Assembly (NCBI GenBank): GCA_009912235.1 | Contig: WNDS01000005.1 | Span: forward strand, 67,001-131,000 | DNA: 64,000 nucleotides | DNA from: Stenotrophomonas maltophilia | GTDB taxonomy: Bacteria; Pseudomonadota; Gammaproteobacteria; Xanthomonadales; Xanthomonadaceae | Direction: 5' to 3' | Shown here: one piece after another, positions 52,775-62,828 of the stretch | How positions within the stretch are numbered: the stretch's first letter is position 1 | How the letters are laid out: every line of letters starts with the position of its first letter | The notes under the pieces: generated by a model | Database searches by the model: none | What the model was told of the DNA's origin: nothing | Seen by the model: only the letters and a program-made list of their open reading frames with translations | Translations under genes and position numbers: made by a program

Positions 52775-52784
52775 GGACACTGCC

Positions 52785-53318
52785 ATGATCCCGACCCCCG
52801 GAACACCCGCCACCGGCCCTGGCCAGCGCCTGCCCGACCGCGTGGCCGACCTTGCCATCCATGTGGCCGTCGCCGCCCTGCTCTGGCTGGTGGTGGTGCA
52901 GGGCTGGCAGGTGTTCGCCCGCTACGTCATCAACGATTCGCCCAGCTGGACCGAGCCGGTCACGCTGCTGCTGAGCACGTCGATGAGCCTGGGCGCGGCC
53001 TGCGGCGTGCACACCCGCCGCCACTTCGGCTTCTTCCTGCTGGCCGCCTACATGGGCCCCGGCCTGCGCCGCGCGGTGGACGTGCTGGGGCAGCTGGTGA
53101 TCGCCGCGCTCGGCTTGGCCCTGGCCGGCTGGTCGTGGCAGCTGCTGCACGACGGGCTGCACATCAAGACCGCCGGCGCCGCGCTGCCGCAGAGCATCAG
53201 CTACCTGCCGCTGGCGGTGGGCGGGGCGATGATGGTGCTGTTCGCGCTGAACCATGCATGGCGGACCTGGCGCAGTGCCAGCACCGCCACCGACGACATC
53301 GTCGAAGGAGACCGTTGA
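52785..53318 (+). CDS. dctQ: TRAP transporter small permease DctQ
   Basis: The 177-residue protein has four membrane segments: AVAALLWLVVVQGWQVFARY, the segment around LLLSTSMSLGAACGVHTRRH, LGQLVIAALGLALAGWSW, and PLAVGGAMMVLFALNHAW. These and the motif LSTSMSLGAACGVHTRRHF fit DctQ. It forms the membrane complex with DctM. Confidence 0.92.
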   Translation: MIPTPGTPATGPGQRLPDRVADLAIHVAVAALLWLVVVQGWQVFARYVINDSPSWTEPVTLLLSTSMSLGAACGVHTRRHFGFFLLAAYMGPGLRRAVDVLGQLVIAALGLALAGWSWQLLHDGLHIKTAGAALPQSISYLPLAVGGAMMVLFALNHAWRTWRSASTATDDIVEGDR

Positions 53319-53321
53319 CCG

Positions 53322-54602
53322 ATGGGCATCACCCTTCTCTTCACCGTGTTCGCTGTGCTGCTGCTGCTCGGCGTCCCGGCGGCCTATGCATTGGCCGCCG
53401 CGGCGCTGGCCACGCTGCTGTTCCTGGACATTCCCGGCATCGTGCTGGTGCAGCAGATCTCGGCCGGTACCGGTTCGGCCTCGCTGATCGCCATTCCACT
53501 GTTCATCTTCGCCGGCGAGATCATGATGCGCGGCGGCATCTCCGAACGCCTGATCGCGCTGGCGTCCTCGCTGGTCGGCCGCCTGCGCGGCGGGCTGGGC
53601 CAGGTTTCGATCCTGTCCTCGCTGTTCTTCGGCGGTGTGTCTGGCTCGGCCAGCGCCGACGTGTTGGCGGTGGGCGGCACGATGATCCCGCAGATGGTCA
53701 AGCGCGGCTATGACCGCGATTTCGCCGTGAATGTCAGCATCACCGTCGCGCTGGTGGCGCTGCTGGTGCCGCCATCGCACAACTTGATCCTGTTCTCGGC
53801 AGCCGCCAGCGGGGGCCTGTCCATCGCCGACCTGTTCGCCGCCGGCATCGTGCCGGCCCTGATGATGACCGTCGCGCTGATGGTGATCGGCTATGTGGCG
53901 GCACGCCGCCGTGGCTACGGTGTGGAGGCCTTCCCGGGCCTGCGCGCGGTGCTGCTGCGGCTGGTGGCCGCCCTGCCCGGCCTGGGCCTGGTGGCGCTGA
54001 TCTTCGTGGGCATCCGCGCCGGCATCTTCACCGCAGTGGAAAGCGCGGCCATCGCCGTGGTCTACGCCCTGCTGGTGACCAGCGTGCTGTACCGCCAGCT
54101 GGCCTGGCGGGTGTTCATGGAAACGGTGGTGCACGCCGGGCGCAGCACCGGCGTGATCCTGTTCGTCATCGCCACGGCGGCAGTGTTCGGCTGGCTGTTG
54201 GCCTACCTGCAGGTGCCCACCGCTGCGGTGGATTTCCTGCAGTCCTTCGCGCACAGCCAGTTCATGGTGCTGTTGATGATCGTGGTGATGCTGCTGCTGG
54301 GCACCTTCATGGACCTGGCGCCGATGATCCTGATCTGCACGCCGATCTTCCTGCCGGTGGCGCGCGCCTATGGCATCGACCCGATCCACTTCGGGCTGGT
54401 GCTGGTGCTGACCGGCGGCCTGGGCCTGGTGACCCCGCCGGTGGGCTCGGTGCTGTTCATCGGCACGGCCATCGGCAAGATCAGCGTGGGCCAGAGCATG
54501 CGCAGCATCTGGCCGTTCTGGTTCGCCGCGCTGGGCGTGCTGCTGGTGGTGGCCTTCGTCCCGAGGCTGTCGCTGTGGCTGCCGGGCGTGCTGCGCGGCT
54601 GA
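53322..54602 (+). CDS. dctM: TRAP transporter large permease DctM
   Basis: The 426-residue protein has about 12 membrane segments. Signature parts are LIAIPLFIFAGEIMMRGGIS, FFGGVSGSASADVLAVGGTM, LVPPSHNLILFSAAASGG and GGLGLVTPPVGSVLFIGTAI. It is the Na+-coupled transport subunit. The gene starts 3 bp after dctQ and is intact. Confidence 0.95.
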   Translation: MGITLLFTVFAVLLLLGVPAAYALAAAALATLLFLDIPGIVLVQQISAGTGSASLIAIPLFIFAGEIMMRGGISERLIALASSLVGRLRGGLGQVSILSSLFFGGVSGSASADVLAVGGTMIPQMVKRGYDRDFAVNVSITVALVALLVPPSHNLILFSAAASGGLSIADLFAAGIVPALMMTVALMVIGYVAARRRGYGVEAFPGLRAVLLRLVAALPGLGLVALIFVGIRAGIFTAVESAAIAVVYALLVTSVLYRQLAWRVFMETVVHAGRSTGVILFVIATAAVFGWLLAYLQVPTAAVDFLQSFAHSQFMVLLMIVVMLLLGTFMDLAPMILICTPIFLPVARAYGIDPIHFGLVLVLTGGLGLVTPPVGSVLFIGTAIGKISVGQSMRSIWPFWFAALGVLLVVAFVPRLSLWLPGVLRG

Positions 54603-54774
54603 GCGCGGCAGGGAATGCATTCAGATGCCCGCTTCGGGTTACCCTCACACTATGCTCGGCGCCATGACAGCGCCGGCGCCCGCAGGCCGCCGACAGCGGT
54701 GGCCCGTGCGGCGTTCCTCCCGCTACCGCGCGCTTGACGGGCGCGCGGCTGGAATCCCATACCTGGTTCAATAC

Positions 54775-55833
54775 ATGTCAGTGCGCAACAAGAACAATGC
54801 CGCCCCGCCGGCGTTGGCCAAGGGCAAGGCCGCCACGATCAACGACATCGCGCGACTGTCGGGTGTATCCAAGAAAACGGTTTCAAGAATCATCAACAAC
54901 TCCCCCCTGGTGCGCAAGGACACGCGCGACAAGGTGGAAGCGTTGATGCGCGACGTGGGTTACACGCCCGACCCGCTGGCGCGCGGGCTGGCGTTCCGCC
55001 GCTCGTTCCTGATCGGCATGATCTACGACAACCCCACCGCGCAGTACATCGTGGACATGCAGTACGGTGCGCTCGATGCCCTGCGTGGCTCCAGCTACGA
55101 GCTGGTGGTGCACCCCTGCGACAGCCGCAGCCCCGGTTACATCGATGGCGTGCGCCGCTTCGTGCAGCAGCAGAAGCTGCACGGGGTGATCCTGGTGCCG
55201 CGTGCGTCCGAAGACCAGGCGCTGGCGAACATGCTGGACGAGATCGGCTGCCGCTTCACCCGCGTGGCCGCGCTGCCGCTGGATGAAAGCTCGCAGATGG
55301 TGGTCACCCACGACCGCGACGGTGCCGCCGAAGCCGCCGATTACCTGCTGTCGCTGGGCCACCGCGACATCGCGCTGATCACCGGCCCGAGCGTGTACCG
55401 CTCGGCGCACGAGCGCACCGCCGGCTTCCTGGACGCGCTGGCCAGGCGCGGCATTGAACTGCAGAAGGAACGCATCATCGAGGCCGGCTACACCTTCGAA
55501 TCGGGTGTGGCGGCAGCGGAAAAACTGCTGCTGGGCAAGCAGCGGCCGACCGCCATCTTCACCGGCAACGATGAAATGGCCGCCGGTGTGTACAAGGTGG
55601 CGCTGCGCTCAGGTATCAGCATTCCGCGCCAGCTGTCGATCATCGGCTACGACGACAGCCCGCTGGCCTCGCGCCTGTGGCCGCCGCTGACCTCGGTGCG
55701 CCGCCACACGCGCGACATCGGGCGTACCGCCACAACCATGCTGATCCAGCCCGATGGCCAGGCCCCGCTGCAGATTGCCAGCGTGCGCCCGCACCTGATC
55801 GTCCGCGACTCCTGCCAACCCCCCGAGGATTGA
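54775..55833 (+). CDS. LacI-family transcriptional regulator of the uronate locus
   Basis: The 352-residue protein has the N-terminal LacI helix-turn-helix TINDIARLSGVSKKTVSRII with hinge segment RDKVEALMRDVGYTPDPLAR, then a periplasmic-binding-protein core with SFLIGMIYDNPTAQYIVDMQ, TGNDEMAAGVYKVALRSGI and IGYDDSPLASRLWPPLTSVR. The ATG at 54775 is used because earlier in-frame codons lack similarity. Regulators of this type control uronate genes by binding KDG or a lyase product. The candidate operators nearby would be its sites, which is an inference. Confidence 0.9.
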   Translation: MSVRNKNNAAPPALAKGKAATINDIARLSGVSKKTVSRIINNSPLVRKDTRDKVEALMRDVGYTPDPLARGLAFRRSFLIGMIYDNPTAQYIVDMQYGALDALRGSSYELVVHPCDSRSPGYIDGVRRFVQQQKLHGVILVPRASEDQALANMLDEIGCRFTRVAALPLDESSQMVVTHDRDGAAEAADYLLSLGHRDIALITGPSVYRSAHERTAGFLDALARRGIELQKERIIEAGYTFESGVAAAEKLLLGKQRPTAIFTGNDEMAAGVYKVALRSGISIPRQLSIIGYDDSPLASRLWPPLTSVRRHTRDIGRTATTMLIQPDGQAPLQIASVRPHLIVRDSCQPPED

Positions 55834-55881
55834 TCCCGCCAGGGATCAATCCGGTAGGTCACGGGCTTGCCCGTTACCTAC
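55830..55881. terminator. Two consecutive hairpins after the LacI-family gene
   Basis: TTGATCCCGCCAGGGATCAA (55830-55849) is an 8-bp stem. A second stem of GTAGGT.ACGGG and CCCGT.ACCTAC (55854-55881) follows and starts with GTAG, as in SMAG elements. Together they should block read-through towards kduI. Confidence 0.6.
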
Positions 55882-55903
55882 GCCCACACCCCTTCCGTAA
55901 AAA

Positions 55904-55920
55904 ATGACACCGGTTAACCA
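55904..55920. promoter_or_regulatory. Candidate operator 3 upstream of kduI
   Basis: ATGACACCGGTTAACCA has an ACCGGT centre as in LacI-type operators. It lies about 68 bp before the kduI ATG, comparable to operator 2. Confidence 0.55.
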
Positions 55921-55988
55921 ATCTGGCTAGAATGGTTCAACCACCGCGCCAGGGCCCGTTCGCGGCCCGCCATTGCTCTGGAGACGCC

Positions 55989-56836
<848 letters not shown>

Positions 56837-56912
56837 GCCCGGCGCGGCCACCGCACGCAGGTGCCGGTGGCCGCCGCACCTACCCCGCTGCATCTACAGA
56901 GGAACGTACGCA

Positions 56913-57668
56913 ATGGCTCATCCCTTCAGCCTGGAAGGCAAGGTCGCGCTGGTCACCGGTGCCAACACCGGCCTTGGCCAGGGCATCGCCGTGGCGCTTG
57001 CCGCCGCCGGCGCCGATGTCGCCGTGGCCGGCATCGCCCCGCCCACCGAGACCATCGAGAAGATCACCGCGCTTGGCCGCCGCTGCCTGGCCATCGAAGC
57101 CAACCTGATCAGCATCGAGCCGGTCGAGCGCGTGGTGCGCGAAACCATCGAAGGCCTGGGCGGGCTGGACATCCTCGTGAACAACGCCGGCCTGATCCGC
57201 CGCGCCGATGCCGTGGATTTCAGCGAGCAGGACTGGGACGACGTGATGAACGTCAACATCAAGTCGGCCTTCTTCATCTCGCAGGCCGCTGGTCGCCACT
57301 TCATCGCACAGGGGCGCGGCAAGATCATCAACATCGCCTCGATGCTGTCCTTCCAGGGCGGCATCCGCGTGCCGTCCTACACTGCCAGCAAGAGCGGCAT
57401 TGCCGGCATCACCCGCCTGCTGGCCAACGAGTGGGCCGGCAAGGGCGTGAACATCAACGCCATCGCGCCGGGCTACATGGCCACCGACAACACCGCGGCG
57501 CTGCGCGCCGATGAAGACCGCAGCCGCGCGATCCTGGACCGCATTCCGGCCGCGCGCTGGGGCACGCCGGAAGACCTGGGTGGTGCCGCCGTGTTCCTCG
57601 CGTCCTCGGCCTCGGATTACGTCAACGGCGCCGTGCTGCCGGTGGATGGCGGCTGGCTGGCGCGGTAA
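56913..57668 (+). CDS. kduD: 2-dehydro-3-deoxy-D-gluconate 5-dehydrogenase (SDR)
   Basis: KduD reduces 2,5-diketo-3-deoxygluconate to KDG with NAD(P)H. The 251-residue protein has the dinucleotide motif TGANTGLGQGIA, NNAGLIRRADA, the catalytic Ser and YTASKSGIAG (Tyr-x3-Lys), and the end NGAVLPVDGGWLAR. The start MAHPFSLEGKVALVTG has AGAGGA upstream. Its position after kduI and the close match of the end favour KduD over other SDRs. Confidence 0.92.
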   Translation: MAHPFSLEGKVALVTGANTGLGQGIAVALAAAGADVAVAGIAPPTETIEKITALGRRCLAIEANLISIEPVERVVRETIEGLGGLDILVNNAGLIRRADAVDFSEQDWDDVMNVNIKSAFFISQAAGRHFIAQGRGKIINIASMLSFQGGIRVPSYTASKSGIAGITRLLANEWAGKGVNINAIAPGYMATDNTAALRADEDRSRAILDRIPAARWGTPEDLGGAAVFLASSASDYVNGAVLPVDGGWLAR

Positions 57669-57760
57669 CGGCAGCCCCCGCCTTCGCTGGCCTGGCGGGC
57701 GAAGGCGGGCTACGCCTCACACATGTGCCTTACTTCCGCCGGCCTGGCGGGGGCGGTTGG

Positions 57761-57847
57761 GTAGAGTCGACTGTCAGTCGACTGCTTTTGGCGGAATGCG
57801 CGGAAGCAGCGCGCTGCGCGCGTGAGTCGACTGACAGTCGACTCTAC
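57761..57847. repeat. Inverted SMAG dimer
   Basis: The left element (57761-57783, GTAGAGTCGACTGTCAGTCGA) and right element (57824-57847) are inverted copies separated by about 40 bp, and can pair into a long hairpin. It lies between convergent kduD and phhA and may act as a bidirectional terminator or RNA processing site. Confidence 0.75.
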
Positions 57848-57868
57848 CCCCAGGCCAGCGCTCTCGCC

Positions 57869-58762
57869 TCACACATCCCCACCAGCGGCCCAGCTTTCGC
57901 CGGTGCCCTTCTGGAGCACGCGGTCGTCGGCCTGTACTTCACCGGCCGGCAGCTGCGGCTGTTCGGCCAGTGCGGCATAGATCGGGGTGAAGTCCGGCGA
58001 GGTCGCCTGCATCAGCTGCTCGAAGCTGTCGATGACGAAGTAGGTCTTCTGGAGGGTGTCGATCCTGTAGCGCGTACGCATGATGCGCTCCAGGTCGAAG
58101 CCGATGCGGTTGGGCGCGGCCGATTCCAGCGAGTACAGTGATTCGCCCTTCGAGGAGACGATGCCGGCGCCGTAGATGCGCAGGCCGTCGGCGGTGTTGA
58201 TCAGGCCGAATTCCACCGTGTACCAGTACAGGCGGGTCAGGTTCTGCAGCGCATCCGGGCCGATCGCGTGGGCTTTCACGCCGCCGCGGCCGTAGGCTTC
58301 CATGTAGTCGGCGAACACCGGGTTCATCAGCAGCGGCACGTGCCCGAACAGGTCATGGAACATGTCCGGCTCGGCGATGTAGTCGATCTGGTCCGGGCGG
58401 CGGATCCACCAGGTCACAGGGAAGCGGCGGTTGGCCAGGTGGTCGAAGAAATCCAGCTCCGGCAACAGACCTTCCACGCCCACCAGGGTCCAGCCGGTGG
58501 TGGCCTGCAGCACCGCGTTCAGTTCGTCGAAGCGCGGGATGCGTTCGGCATTCATGCCCATCGCGTCCTGCGCGTCCAGGAACTCCTGGCAGGCGCGGCC
58601 GACCAGCAGCCTGCGCTGGCGGTCGTACAGCGTCTTCCAGGTGCTGTGGTCGTCGTCGGTGTAGCTGTCCCACGGCTGCTCCACCACGGCGGTGGTGTAG
58701 ACTGGCACATACTCCTTGTTGGTCTGCTGGTGTTCGACGCGGCGGGGTTGGGCGAGATCCAT
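57869..58762 (-). CDS. phhA: Phenylalanine 4-monooxygenase
   Basis: The enzyme hydroxylates phenylalanine to tyrosine using tetrahydropterin and iron. The 297-residue protein has DMFHDLFGHVPLLMNPVFAD with the two His ligands, YWYTVEFGLI with the Glu ligand, and RRFPVTWWIRRPDQIDYIAE. The ATG at 58762 is preferred because upstream codons do not match. It is divergent from a Lrp-type regulator. Confidence 0.96.
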   Translation of the reverse strand: MDLAQPRRVEHQQTNKEYVPVYTTAVVEQPWDSYTDDDHSTWKTLYDRQRRLLVGRACQEFLDAQDAMGMNAERIPRFDELNAVLQATTGWTLVGVEGLLPELDFFDHLANRRFPVTWWIRRPDQIDYIAEPDMFHDLFGHVPLLMNPVFADYMEAYGRGGVKAHAIGPDALQNLTRLYWYTVEFGLINTADGLRIYGAGIVSSKGESLYSLESAAPNRIGFDLERIMRTRYRIDTLQKTYFVIDSFEQLMQATSPDFTPIYAALAEQPQLPAGEVQADDRVLQKGTGESWAAGGDV

Positions 58763-58887
58763 GGGAAAGCTCCGTGGCAGGTGAGAAACCATGCTAGGGC
58801 AGGGGCCGCGCAACAGGGTTGCAAAGTTGCACGCTACGGGCTGTTTGGCGCAATATCCTTGCGTCCAACCTGTGTTGCGGGGCAGCA

Positions 58888-59370
58888 ATGGCCGGTGAAG
58901 TCCAGTTTGATCGCACGGATCTACGTCTGCTGGCTGAAATCCAGCGGCACGGGCGCGCCACCAACGCCGAACTGGCGGCCAAGGTGAACCTGTCCCCGTC
59001 GGCCTGCCTGCGCCGCCTGCAGCGGCTGGAGGGCGAGGGCGTCATCGCCGGCTACGGCGCGCAGCTGGAACCGCGCCAGATCGGGCTGGGCCTGCAGGCC
59101 TTCGTGCGCGTGCAGCTGGAAAAGCACGACCAGGGTGCGATCAGCCGCTTCGCCGAGAGCGTGCACCGCTGGGACGAGGTGGCGGCCTGCCACGCGCTGA
59201 CTGGCGACATGGACTACCTGCTGCACATCTACGTGCGCGACCTGGACCACTTCTCCGCCTTCCTGCTGGACAAGCTGCTGAACGCGGCCGGCGTGGCCGA
59301 CGTCAACTCCAGCTTCGTGCTGCGCACGGTCAAGGCCTACGGCGCGCTGCCGCTGTCCCAGCTGGGCTGA
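58888..59370 (+). CDS. Lrp/AsnC-family transcriptional regulator
   Basis: The 160-residue protein has an N-terminal helix-turn-helix (NAELAAKVNLSPSACLRRLQ) and a C-terminal ligand-binding domain that ends AYGALPLSQLG. It is divergent from phhA across 125 bp and probably controls it in response to aromatic amino acids. The start MAGEVQFDRTDLRLLAEIQR is preferred. Confidence 0.92.
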   Translation: MAGEVQFDRTDLRLLAEIQRHGRATNAELAAKVNLSPSACLRRLQRLEGEGVIAGYGAQLEPRQIGLGLQAFVRVQLEKHDQGAISRFAESVHRWDEVAACHALTGDMDYLLHIYVRDLDHFSAFLLDKLLNAAGVADVNSSFVLRTVKAYGALPLSQLG

Positions 59371-59484
59371 ACCCGGGCGCCACCGCTGCGCCGGGTTTGA
59401 CGCGGCGCGCGCACTGGCCGAGCATCGTGGCCCGCGGTCGCTTCGAGCAAGGAAGCACTGCAGTGCCCCTTCCTGGCTTCCGGC

Positions 59485-61521
59485 ATGCCTGATACCCCGT
59501 TTTCGTCCTCGCCCCCGCTGTTCCTGCCCCTGCGCCCACGCAGCCTGGCCCTGTACCTGGGCGAGGGCAGGGTGCCCGCCACGCCGCTGGAACAGGCCGG
59601 CCTGCTGGTGGCCACGCTGTGCCGGCAGCAGCCGCAACCGCCGGCCGCACTGCAGCGTCTGCTACACGATGCCTGCACGCTGTTCGCCGCCGACGCCGAA
59701 GGCAGTGGTGCCGCGGCGCAGCTGGGCGCGCCGGGCACCGATACGCTGGAGACCTGGCTGGGCGAGCTGGCCGCGCACGCGGTGCTGCTGGCGCCGGACG
59801 AGGTGATGGCAACCGCGCTGGCGGTGTCGCCACGCGCCTACCCGGGTGCTGATTTCCAGTCCGCCTGCCTGGTCACGCTGGATACCCACAGCATCGCGTT
59901 CCCGGCCACCTCGCTAGCCGAAGGCGAGGACGCGGAGGAGAACGATGGCGCGGCCGGCGATACCGCGCGCGCCACCGTACACCACGGCCTGTTCACCAGT
60001 GAACAGGCGCGCGTGCTGCGCGCCATCGCCGCCAACCCGGACGAGCTGATCGACCTGGACGGCTATGCCGGCACGGGCAAGGGCCACCTGGTGCTGGCGC
60101 TGATGCAGGCGCGACCGGGCCGCTACACCTACGTGGCCCCCTCGCGCGGGCAGGTGGAGGCATTCCGCGCACGGCTGCCGGCCGATGCCGGCCTGCGCCT
60201 GCTGACCCAGATCGAATTTGCCAACGCGCTGGCCCGTCACGCGGCGGCCAAGGGCCTGACCGGCGGCTTCGTGGTCACCTACCGGCAGAGCACGCTGAGC
60301 CTGCGCGAGATCGCTTCGCGCATCGGCGTGGCCGCTATCGGCGCGCGCCGGCCCGATCAGGTGCTGATGGTCGCGTTGGAGGGCATCGCGCGCTGGTGTG
60401 CGTCGTCGGCACCGGCGCTGCAGTGGTGGCATTTCCAGCGCTCGCTGGCTGCCGCTGCGCTGGAATCGGCGCCGTACCTGGCCGCCGCCGAGCACGTATG
60501 GCGCTGCATGTTCGACCCGGCGGTGCAGAAGGGCGGCTGCTTGAGCCTGGGCGTGGGCCACATCGGCAAATGGCTCAGCCTGCGCGGGGTACCGCTGCCG
60601 ACGTCGCTGGGCATGGTGCTGGTGGATGAGGCCCATGACCTGAGCCCGGCCTGGAAGCAGCTGCTGGCCACCCATGCCTCGGGCGTGGTGAGCCTGGGCG
60701 ATCCGCACCAGCGACTGGTGGGGCACGCGGTGCGCTGGTCGTCGGCCAAGGTGCTGGAAATGCACCAGTCGGTGCGCCAGGGCAGCCAGGTCGACGCACT
60801 GGTGAACCAGTCACTGGCGCTGGACGAGCGGGAGGGCGAACGCTCACCGTTCATGGGGGCCAGCGACCGTGCCACCGGTGTGCGCCGTTACCGCGCGTGG
60901 TCGGCCGCGCCGGCCACCGGTGCGCGGCTGTACGGGAGCCTGTGGCGGCTGCTGCAGGAAACCACGCAGCTGGTGGCGCGTGGCGCCCGCGTGCACCTGC
61001 TGCCGGCCTCGCGGCAGGCGCTGCTGAAAGAGGTGCATGGGCCGATCGATGCATGGCGCAGCGTGCGCGAAGGTGGCCCGGCGCAGCACTGGGAAGCCTT
61101 CGTGCAGGCCTGCAACCAGCGCGGCCTGGCCGATGTTCCCGGCCTGTTTTCCAGTGGCTTCGATGCCGCGGCGCTGGAGCGCCTGCAGCTGCAGCTGGTG
61201 GAGGCCAACGAGGCCAGCGTGGTACTGTGCCTGGCCCAGCATGCCAAGAACCTGCAGTTCGCCAGCGTGGCGATGGCACCGTGCTGCTTCGACAGCGGCC
61301 ACGACGCGCGCGCGCTGCACAACCCGGTACGTGCGGCCTACCTGGCGATGACCCGGGCCAGCCAGCAGCTGTGGCTGCCCGGCGATGCGATGGACCAGCT
61401 GCAGCAGACCGCGCAGCGGCACACCCAGGCGCAGAAGGAACGGCGCCGTCGCCGCCGCCAGGCCAGTGGCTACCCGGGGCAGGGCACTGGCCGCCCGGGT
61501 AGTACCGCACCACGCCACTGA
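59485..61521 (+). CDS. UvrD/Rep-like superfamily 1 helicase-domain protein
   Basis: The 678-residue protein has a distinct N-terminal 170 residues, then a helicase core: Q motif FTSEQARVLRAIAAN, Walker A YAGTGKGHLVLAL, Walker B LGMVLVDEAHDLSPAW, motif III VVSLGDPHQRLVGHAVRW and motif VI AAYLAMTRASQQLWLPGD. In Walker A the residue after Lys is Gly, where Thr or Ser normally binds magnesium, so ATPase activity may be reduced. The C-terminus is a basic tail (RRRRRRQASG). The role is unknown; DNA repair or a defence function is possible. Confidence 0.8.
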   Translation: MPDTPFSSSPPLFLPLRPRSLALYLGEGRVPATPLEQAGLLVATLCRQQPQPPAALQRLLHDACTLFAADAEGSGAAAQLGAPGTDTLETWLGELAAHAVLLAPDEVMATALAVSPRAYPGADFQSACLVTLDTHSIAFPATSLAEGEDAEENDGAAGDTARATVHHGLFTSEQARVLRAIAANPDELIDLDGYAGTGKGHLVLALMQARPGRYTYVAPSRGQVEAFRARLPADAGLRLLTQIEFANALARHAAAKGLTGGFVVTYRQSTLSLREIASRIGVAAIGARRPDQVLMVALEGIARWCASSAPALQWWHFQRSLAAAALESAPYLAAAEHVWRCMFDPAVQKGGCLSLGVGHIGKWLSLRGVPLPTSLGMVLVDEAHDLSPAWKQLLATHASGVVSLGDPHQRLVGHAVRWSSAKVLEMHQSVRQGSQVDALVNQSLALDEREGERSPFMGASDRATGVRRYRAWSAAPATGARLYGSLWRLLQETTQLVARGARVHLLPASRQALLKEVHGPIDAWRSVREGGPAQHWEAFVQACNQRGLADVPGLFSSGFDAAALERLQLQLVEANEASVVLCLAQHAKNLQFASVAMAPCCFDSGHDARALHNPVRAAYLAMTRASQQLWLPGDAMDQLQQTAQRHTQAQKERRRRRRQASGYPGQGTGRPGSTAPRH

Positions 61522-61560
61522 GGCGTGGTGCGGGGCAGGGCCTTGTGCGCTAGCGCGGGC

Positions 61561-62562
61561 TCAGCACTTTTCCTTGCGGCCCACCAGCTTGCCCAGGCGC
61601 GAGGGCTCATCGCACTTGGGCACCACCACCGGCGTGGCCGGTGCCAGCGCGGCGGCGCGCGCCTTCTGGATCTGCGCGATCTTCGCGCGGATCTGCGGCA
61701 TGGCAGCCATCGCGGCCTTTTCGCCTTCCAGGATGGCGGTGCCGCGCTGGCTGAAATCGGCGGCGCCGATATCCAGCACCTTCGGCCGGATCACGATGTC
61801 CGCGCGCGCCAGTTCCTGTTCGCCCAGGCGCTGGCCCATGATGGCGATGGACTGGTTGACGATGCCCAGCATGCCGGCCGGAGTCTTGCCGCTGGCCTTG
61901 CTGGAAATGTCCACGGCGATGACGAAGTCGGCGCCGAGCTGGCGCGCGGCATCCACCGGCACCGGGTTGACCACGCCGCCATCGACGAAATTGGAGCTGC
62001 CGATCTTCACCGGTTCGAACACACCGGGAATGCTGCTGGAGGCGCGCACGGCCTGGCCGACGTTGCCGCGCACGAACACCGCGCGCTCGCCGGTTTCCAG
62101 GTTGGTGGCCACGGCGGCGAAGGGCTTCTTCAGTTTCTCGGCCGGGCGGTTGCCGACCTGCTGGTTGACGTAGTCCTGCAGCTTCTGGCCCTGTACCAGG
62201 CCGCCGGAGAACAAGCGCACGTCGCGGATGCTGGCTTCATCCAGCGCCACGGCCTTGCTCTGCATCTGGAAGGCGTCCATGCCGCTGGCGTACAGCGCGC
62301 CGACCACGCTGCCGGCGCTGGTGCCGGACACCACCACCGGTTCGAAGCCGTTGGCTTCCAGCATCTTGATCACGCCGATATGCGCAAAGCCCTTGGCCGC
62401 GCCACCGCCGAGCGCGATGCCGATCCTGACCGGTTTGGCCTGCGCCGGCGGTACCACGGTGGCGGCGGGCGGCGGGGCCGGGCGCACGGCTTCACCGCCG
62501 CAGCCGGCCAGCAGGCCGAGCAGGGCAACGGACAGCAACAGACGGGGGCGGAACGGGCTCAT
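61561..62562 (-). CDS. Patatin-like phospholipase lipoprotein
   Basis: The 333-residue protein starts MSPFRPRLLLSVALLGLLAG and has a lipobox (LAGC). The patatin motifs are all present: GGGAAKGFAHIGV (oxyanion hole), the nucleophile GTSAGSVVGAL with Ser, and FVDGGVVNPVPV with the catalytic Asp. These match the periplasmic RssA-like or PlpD-like patatin family. No beta-barrel domain is present. Confidence 0.88.
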   Translation of the reverse strand: MSPFRPRLLLSVALLGLLAGCGGEAVRPAPPPAATVVPPAQAKPVRIGIALGGGAAKGFAHIGVIKMLEANGFEPVVVSGTSAGSVVGALYASGMDAFQMQSKAVALDEASIRDVRLFSGGLVQGQKLQDYVNQQVGNRPAEKLKKPFAAVATNLETGERAVFVRGNVGQAVRASSSIPGVFEPVKIGSSNFVDGGVVNPVPVDAARQLGADFVIAVDISSKASGKTPAGMLGIVNQSIAIMGQRLGEQELARADIVIRPKVLDIGAADFSQRGTAILEGEKAAMAAMPQIRAKIAQIQKARAAALAPATPVVVPKCDEPSRLGKLVGRKEKC

Positions 62563-62828
62563 GGGACCAGACTCATTCGGAACGGGCTCATCGGCAGGGG
62601 CGCAGGCAGCGCAGGGTACAGCGAAGGGCGCCAGCATACCGAAGCGCTGGCGGGGCGGGCAGGGCGCCGCGATTGCCCATTCAGCCAGCTTGGCGCGGGG
62701 CCGGGGAGGGGGTAGAAACCGGCGTGCGCCCGTGCCCCTGAACAGCAGGTAATTGCAGCCAGCGTGCTGTATTGCAACAATTATCTGGTAGCGCCGTTCC
62801 ACCACCCCTCCCAACACAGCCTACCGCC

